From assembly GCA_965657135.1 (NCBI GenBank), contig CBFHNF010000001.1:62001-126000 (forward strand): 64,000 bases of DNA, in the 5' to 3' direction. This stretch comes from HIMB11 sp965657135 (lineage in GTDB: Bacteria > Pseudomonadota > Alphaproteobacteria > Rhodobacterales > Rhodobacteraceae). This document shows positions 60,156 through 64,000 of this stretch, in pieces (position 1 is the stretch's first letter; the number at the start of each line of letters is the position of its first letter). The notes below the pieces were generated by a model. It was not told the origin of the DNA and ran no database searches. It saw nothing but the letters and a program-made list of their open reading frames with translations. Both the position numbers and the translations under genes were made by a program.

Positions 60156-62603
60156 TCACACTTTGCAGCGTTCGCCCTTTGGGTCATACATCGGTTTTAA
60201 TGATACTGTTGCATCAACCAATGTACCTGCCACATCGATTTGATAGGACGATGCAAGTACGTCGGCAGCGCTTTCGCCTTCACATGGAACATATCCCATG
60301 CCCACGGCTGCACCCAAGTGGTGGCCGTAAGACCCAGAACTTAGGTAACCTACGATTTGACCATCGCGTAGGATCGGTTCATTATGATAAAGCAGGGGTT
60401 CAGGATCATTCAGCAGAAATTGGACCATGCGGTTTTTGACGCCATTTTCCTTTGTTCTTAAAACAGCATCGCGGCCGATGAATGCCTCTTTTTTGGTGGA
60501 CACGGCAAACCCAAGTCCTGCATCGATTACGTTATCTTCTGTTGTGATGTCGTGACCAAAGTGGCGGAATGCTTTTTCGATGCGACAACTGTCCATCATG
60601 TGCATGCCGCACAGTTTTAGTCCATGGTCTTGTCCCGCATCCCAAAGCGTTTCGAAAACATGACCTGCCTGATCGGCGCCGACATAGATTTCCCAACCCA
60701 GCTCACCCACATAGGACACGCGGTGTACACGAGCCATGCCCATTCCGATTTCGATCTCATGGGCGGTACCAAAGGGATTAACATCATTTGAAAAATCATT
60801 GGGAGAAACCGCTTGCATCAATTTACGCGCATTTGGCCCCATCACAGCCAACACGCCCTCAGACGCGGTAATGTCGGTGATGACTACATTGCGATCCCCA
60901 ACATGACGTCGCATCCATGTTTCGTCGGCCAAACGCGTGGCCGCAGGCGTAACAACCAAATATGCTGTTTCCGTCAGGCGCGTTACCGTGACATCGGCCT
61001 CGATACCGGCGCGTTCGTTTAGAAACTGGGTGTAAACAATTTTACCTGCTGGAACCGACATATTCGCCCCGCAGATATGATTCAAAAATGCCTCAGCATC
61101 ACGACCCTCGACGCGAATTTTTCCGAATGAGGACATGTCATACATTCCAACATTCTCTCGGATTGCGCGATGTTCACGCGCAGAATTTTCAAACCAATTC
61201 TGACGTTTCCATGTATACTGATATTCGCGTTCTTGGCCTTCGTCCGCAAACCAGTTTGCGCGTTCCCATCCTGATAATTCACCAAAAACAGCGCCGTTTT
61301 GTTCAAGATGATGGTGGAATGGTGTGCGTCTGATACCGCGGGCCGTCGCCTTTTGGCGATAAGGGAAGTGATCGGCATAAAGCAGGCCGAGTGTTTCCTT
61401 TGAACGCTCAAACAAATAGGTTTTGTTGCCTTGAAACGGGTTCATCCGAGAAATATCAACATCGCCTAAATCGAACGGTTTTTCACCGCTATCCATCCAC
61501 TGCGAAAGTGCCATGCCCGCCCCGCCGGCTGATTGAATCCCGATCGAGTTAAAGCCAGCAGCAACCCAAACATTGTCCATTTCTGGGGCTAGTCCTAAAT
61601 GGTAGGCGTCATCAGGCGTAAAGCTTTCTGGTCCATTAAAGAACGTGTGAATCCCAGCCTCGCCTAGCATCGGCATGCGGTTTACGGCCATCTCGAGAAT
61701 GGGTTCAAAATGGTCAAAATCTTCGGGCAGCTGATCAAATTCGAAATCAGCGGGGATGCCATCCATCGCCCAGGGTTTCGAATCGGGCTCAAAGGCCCCC
61801 AGCATCATTTTGCCTGCGTCTTCTTTATAATATGCGCATTCATCGGGTACACGCAAAACGGGTAGCTGGCTGAGACCCTCAATAGGTTCAGAGACGATAT
61901 AAAAATGCTCGCAGGCATGCAGTGGCACATTCACACCGGCCATACGCCCAACTTCATGTCCCCACATTCCAGCGCAATTCACGATCATGTCGCATTCGAT
62001 ATGGCCTTGATCGCCATCCTCTGCAACCCAATCAACACCTGTGACGCGTCGCCCTTTTTTGGCGATGTTTGACACACGCACGCGTTCTTGGACGACTGCA
62101 CCGCGCATGCGCGCACCTTTGGCCAAGGCCAATGCGATATTCGCAGGATCGCCCTGTCCATCTTTGGGCAAGAATACCCCACCAACAACATTTTCTAAGT
62201 TCAGATGAGAATAGCGCGCGCCAACTTCTTCGGCAGTGATTTCTTCTATCTCGACACCAAATGCACGTGCCATGGCCGCGCTGCGACTTAGCTCTTCCAT
62301 GCGTTCTTCGGTTAGGGCGACGGTAATCGAACCCACCCGCTTAAACCCAGTGGCGACACCTGTTTCTTCCTCAAGTGATCCATAAAGCTCTTGAGAATAT
62401 TTGGCGAGCTTTGTCATGTTTGCTGTTGCGCGCAATTGTGCAATCAAGCCGGCGGCATGCCAGGTCGTGCCTGATGTGAGTTGTTTGCGCTCTAGTAAAA
62501 CAACATCTTTCCAACCCAACTTGGTTAAATGATAGGCAACTGAGCACCCAATAACACCGCCGCCAATGATAACGACACGGGCTTTATTTGGTAGGGTAGG
62601 CAT
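60156..62603 (-). CDS. FAD-dependent oxidoreductase/GcvT fusion (dimethylglycine/sarcosine dehydrogenase-like)
   Basis: An 815-residue paralogue of the gene at 32 kb. The FAD motif VVIIGGGVIGCSVAYHLTKLGW is at the N-terminus and SGTTWHAAGLI places the possible covalent FAD histidine at H49. The C-terminal half is a GcvT folate domain (GELGWEIYVGADQAGHVFETLW, CRIEKAFRHFGHDITTEDNVIDAGLGFAV). It should remove a methyl group from a methylated glycine or related amine and load it on tetrahydrofolate. AAGGAG precedes the ATG. It is the last gene of a minus-strand run (FAD/GcvT, homocysteine methyltransferase, FAD/GcvT) with gaps of 15 and 10 bases. Confidence 0.9.
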   Translation of the reverse strand: MPTLPNKARVVIIGGGVIGCSVAYHLTKLGWKDVVLLERKQLTSGTTWHAAGLIAQLRATANMTKLAKYSQELYGSLEEETGVATGFKRVGSITVALTEERMEELSRSAAMARAFGVEIEEITAEEVGARYSHLNLENVVGGVFLPKDGQGDPANIALALAKGARMRGAVVQERVRVSNIAKKGRRVTGVDWVAEDGDQGHIECDMIVNCAGMWGHEVGRMAGVNVPLHACEHFYIVSEPIEGLSQLPVLRVPDECAYYKEDAGKMMLGAFEPDSKPWAMDGIPADFEFDQLPEDFDHFEPILEMAVNRMPMLGEAGIHTFFNGPESFTPDDAYHLGLAPEMDNVWVAAGFNSIGIQSAGGAGMALSQWMDSGEKPFDLGDVDISRMNPFQGNKTYLFERSKETLGLLYADHFPYRQKATARGIRRTPFHHHLEQNGAVFGELSGWERANWFADEGQEREYQYTWKRQNWFENSAREHRAIRENVGMYDMSSFGKIRVEGRDAEAFLNHICGANMSVPAGKIVYTQFLNERAGIEADVTVTRLTETAYLVVTPAATRLADETWMRRHVGDRNVVITDITASEGVLAVMGPNARKLMQAVSPNDFSNDVNPFGTAHEIEIGMGMARVHRVSYVGELGWEIYVGADQAGHVFETLWDAGQDHGLKLCGMHMMDSCRIEKAFRHFGHDITTEDNVIDAGLGFAVSTKKEAFIGRDAVLRTKENGVKNRMVQFLLNDPEPLLYHNEPILRDGQIVGYLSSGSYGHHLGAAVGMGYVPCEGESAADVLASSYQIDVAGTLVDATVSLKPMYDPKGERCKV

Positions 62604-62613
62604 TTCAAACTCC

Positions 62614-63507
62614 TTACACTATTGTGTGGCCAGCTGCTTTGATCTGCTTGGCCAATTCTTGGATGTGCGCTGGTCCAACTTCGCAACAACCACCGACGAT
62701 TGTTGCGCCTATTTCGATCCAGTGCATCGCAAATTTTGCGTATTCAGCAGGCCCCAAATCGACACGTTCCGTTAGAGCTGCTACAGTTGGTTTATCTTTC
62801 AAAAACCCGTCGGTAATTTTGGTGAATCCATTGGCATATGCACCAAATGGTCGATCGAACGCTTTGATGTGTTGCATAGCTTCGGATACCGCCTCGGGAC
62901 GAGAACAATTCACCAATACCGCGTCGACGCGGTGAGCGCACAGGGTATCTGCAAGAAGGCTGATATCCTCGCCCGAACGTAATTTGGAACCATCGAAATC
63001 ATCGACGGAAAAGGCGATCCAAACTGGTTTACCTGTTGTATCGGTTGCCCTTAACGCGCCTTCAGCTTGTTTTACAGAGGATACGGTTTCAATCAGCAGA
63101 AAATCAGTTTTTTCGGCTAAATGGGAAACAATATTGGCATATTGTTGTTCTGCGTCTTGGGGTTCAGGACATTTATCTGGCCGGTAGGATGCAATCAAAG
63201 GTCCGATCGAGCCTGCAACGCGACCATGGCCATTTTGCGTGGCAGCGCGTCTTGCCGACGTGGTGGCTGCATCCCACAGACGACGAATATCCAAATCATA
63301 TCCGTTTGAGTCCAGTCGATCTTGTAAAACCGGATAGGTGTTTGTGGTCGCGATTGTTGCGCCCACGCGGAAATATTCCGCGTGAACGTGATCCAACAGT
63401 TCCGGGTGGTCGATCATAACCATCGTTGACCAAAGTGACGTGGGTGCATCGCCTGAGCGCTTCACCAATTCTTGGCCGATTGATCCATCTAAAAGTGTGA
63501 TATCCAT
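62614..63507 (-). CDS. homocysteine S-methyltransferase family protein (BMT-like)
   Basis: A 297-residue zinc-dependent methyltransferase barrel. The three zinc cysteines are visible: C201 in LVNCSRPEA and C274 and C275 in VGGCCEVGP. LLDGSIGQELVKRSG at the N-terminus is the homocysteine-binding loop. Family members use betaine, S-methylmethionine or dimethylsulfonio compounds as methyl donor. Its place between two dimethylglycine-dehydrogenase-like genes points to betaine (product dimethylglycine, then handled by the neighbours), but this is inference. The ATG at 63507 follows GGAAA. The cobalamin- and folate-binding domains of MetH are absent. Confidence 0.9.
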   Translation of the reverse strand: MDITLLDGSIGQELVKRSGDAPTSLWSTMVMIDHPELLDHVHAEYFRVGATIATTNTYPVLQDRLDSNGYDLDIRRLWDAATTSARRAATQNGHGRVAGSIGPLIASYRPDKCPEPQDAEQQYANIVSHLAEKTDFLLIETVSSVKQAEGALRATDTTGKPVWIAFSVDDFDGSKLRSGEDISLLADTLCAHRVDAVLVNCSRPEAVSEAMQHIKAFDRPFGAYANGFTKITDGFLKDKPTVAALTERVDLGPAEYAKFAMHWIEIGATIVGGCCEVGPAHIQELAKQIKAAGHTIV

Positions 63508-63522
63508 TTTGTTTTCCGTTGA

Positions 63523-64000
63523 TTATGCGCGCAAACGCTCGTTCTTAGGATCCCACATTGGTTGATCCTGTTGCACAACGGCCTTGTGACGCTGGCCATA
63601 GATTTCAACCTCGATTTCTGTTCCGGGAACAGCAAGATCGGTGCGTAACATGCCCAGTGCGATTGAGGCATTTACACGGTATCCCCATGCACCCGATGTT
63701 GTTTCGCCAACGACTTCATCACCTTGCCATAAGGTTGACATGTATGGTGCGTCGCAAGCGCCAGCATCAACGGTTAATGTGACAAAGCGTTTTGCAACAC
63801 CCTGCTGTTTTTCAGCCAACATTGCAGCCTTGCCTGGGAAATCAATCTCTTTGTCCAGTTTAATGAAACGATCCAAGCCGCCTTCAAGTAGACTGTAATC
63901 AGTGGAAAGGTCGCCCTTCCATGCGCGATAGCCTTTCTCGATACGAAGTGAATTTAATGCCCACATACCAAACGGTTTGGCACCTGCCGATGTGATGGCA
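63523..64000 (-). CDS. FAD/GcvT dehydrogenase, C-terminal part, cut by the window end
   Basis: The frame is open to the window edge and encodes the last 158 residues of a third GcvT-domain protein. ALNSLRIEKGYRAWKGDLSTDYSLLEGGLDRFI and GAWGYRVNASIALGMLRTDLAVPGTEIEVEIYGQRHKAVV are the folate-domain end seen in dimethylglycine-dehydrogenase-like enzymes. An ATG at 63966 is internal, not a start. The upstream FAD half lies outside the window. It is the most upstream visible gene of the cluster. Confidence 0.88.
   Translation of the reverse strand, partial: AITSAGAKPFGMWALNSLRIEKGYRAWKGDLSTDYSLLEGGLDRFIKLDKEIDFPGKAAMLAEKQQGVAKRFVTLTVDAGACDAPYMSTLWQGDEVVGETTSGAWGYRVNASIALGMLRTDLAVPGTEIEVEIYGQRHKAVVQQDQPMWDPKNERLRA

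Overview
The window looks like chromosomal DNA of a marine Roseobacter-group alphaproteobacterium (Rhodobacteraceae) of moderate G+C content. This rests on gene content: a MipZ-type division ATPase, an RpoE-ChrR singlet-oxygen sigma/anti-sigma pair, a split hisS-hisZ-hisG block facing a DUF1489 gene, B12-dependent ribonucleotide reductase NrdJ, a DUF2125 gene and several FAD/GcvT methylamine-type dehydrogenases. No rRNA, tRNA, CRISPR array, insertion sequence or prophage was seen. About 59 coding regions are called; gene density is high and many neighbours overlap by the stop/start ATGA arrangement.

Layout. 1-3.2 kb: homogentisate catabolism (hmgA, fahA) with a divergent MarR regulator. 3.2-7.1 kb: mutL, rmuC and mipZ. 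7.2-10.1 kb: a glutathione S-transferase, a flavoprotein and a mechanosensitive channel. 10.2-16.8 kb: an HNH protein, an enoyl-CoA hydratase/SDR pair, a DUF2125 exported protein, a second SDR, PmbA/TldE and a CysQ-like phosphatase. 16.8-19.2 kb: rpoE-chrR with a recognisable autoregulated promoter, beside a globin-coupled chemoreceptor. 19.3-22.2 kb: a saccharopine-pathway pair and a histidine phosphatase. 22.4-25.1 kb: an orphan formate dehydrogenase alpha subunit. 25.2-31.7 kb: the elongasome operon mreB-mreC-mreD-mrdA-rodA, ending in a ghrA-like gene. 32-41.2 kb: a dimethylglycine-dehydrogenase-like protein, an aldehyde dehydrogenase, an inositol-phosphatase-family gene, and a YbbA-YbbP transporter divergent from a TesA-like esterase. 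41.5-44.3 kb: a nitrilase-family hydrolase, then infA-maf-RNase E/G. 44.4-46.1 kb: leuA with an attenuation leader. 46.2-50.5 kb: slyX, a MORN-repeat protein, a photolyase-related protein and an SDR. 50.6-56.8 kb: histidine genes and nrdJ. 56.8-59.2 kb: a methyltransferase and an ArsR-controlled permease. 59.4-64 kb: SseB, then a second one-carbon cluster of two FAD/GcvT dehydrogenases around a homocysteine methyltransferase; the last gene runs off the window.

How the genes work together. Three FAD/GcvT dehydrogenases, a homocysteine S-methyltransferase, a formate dehydrogenase and an aldehyde dehydrogenase suggest use of methylated amines such as glycine betaine or dimethylglycine, with one-carbon units going to methionine or to CO2. 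Aromatic amino acids are degraded through homogentisate, and lysine probably through saccharopine.

The most noteworthy non-coding signals are (1) a leuA leader encoding a leucine-rich peptide that appears to be translated leaderlessly, with nested alternative stems and no U-tract terminator; (2) two arrays of an 11-bp unit (ACRTCGGT plus three bases), each just after a stop codon, in the same orientation, in convergent intergenic gaps 43 kb apart; (3) several promoters whose -10 box implies transcription beginning at or within about a base of the start codon; and (4) an ArsR-family regulator with a palindrome filling its own promoter spacer.
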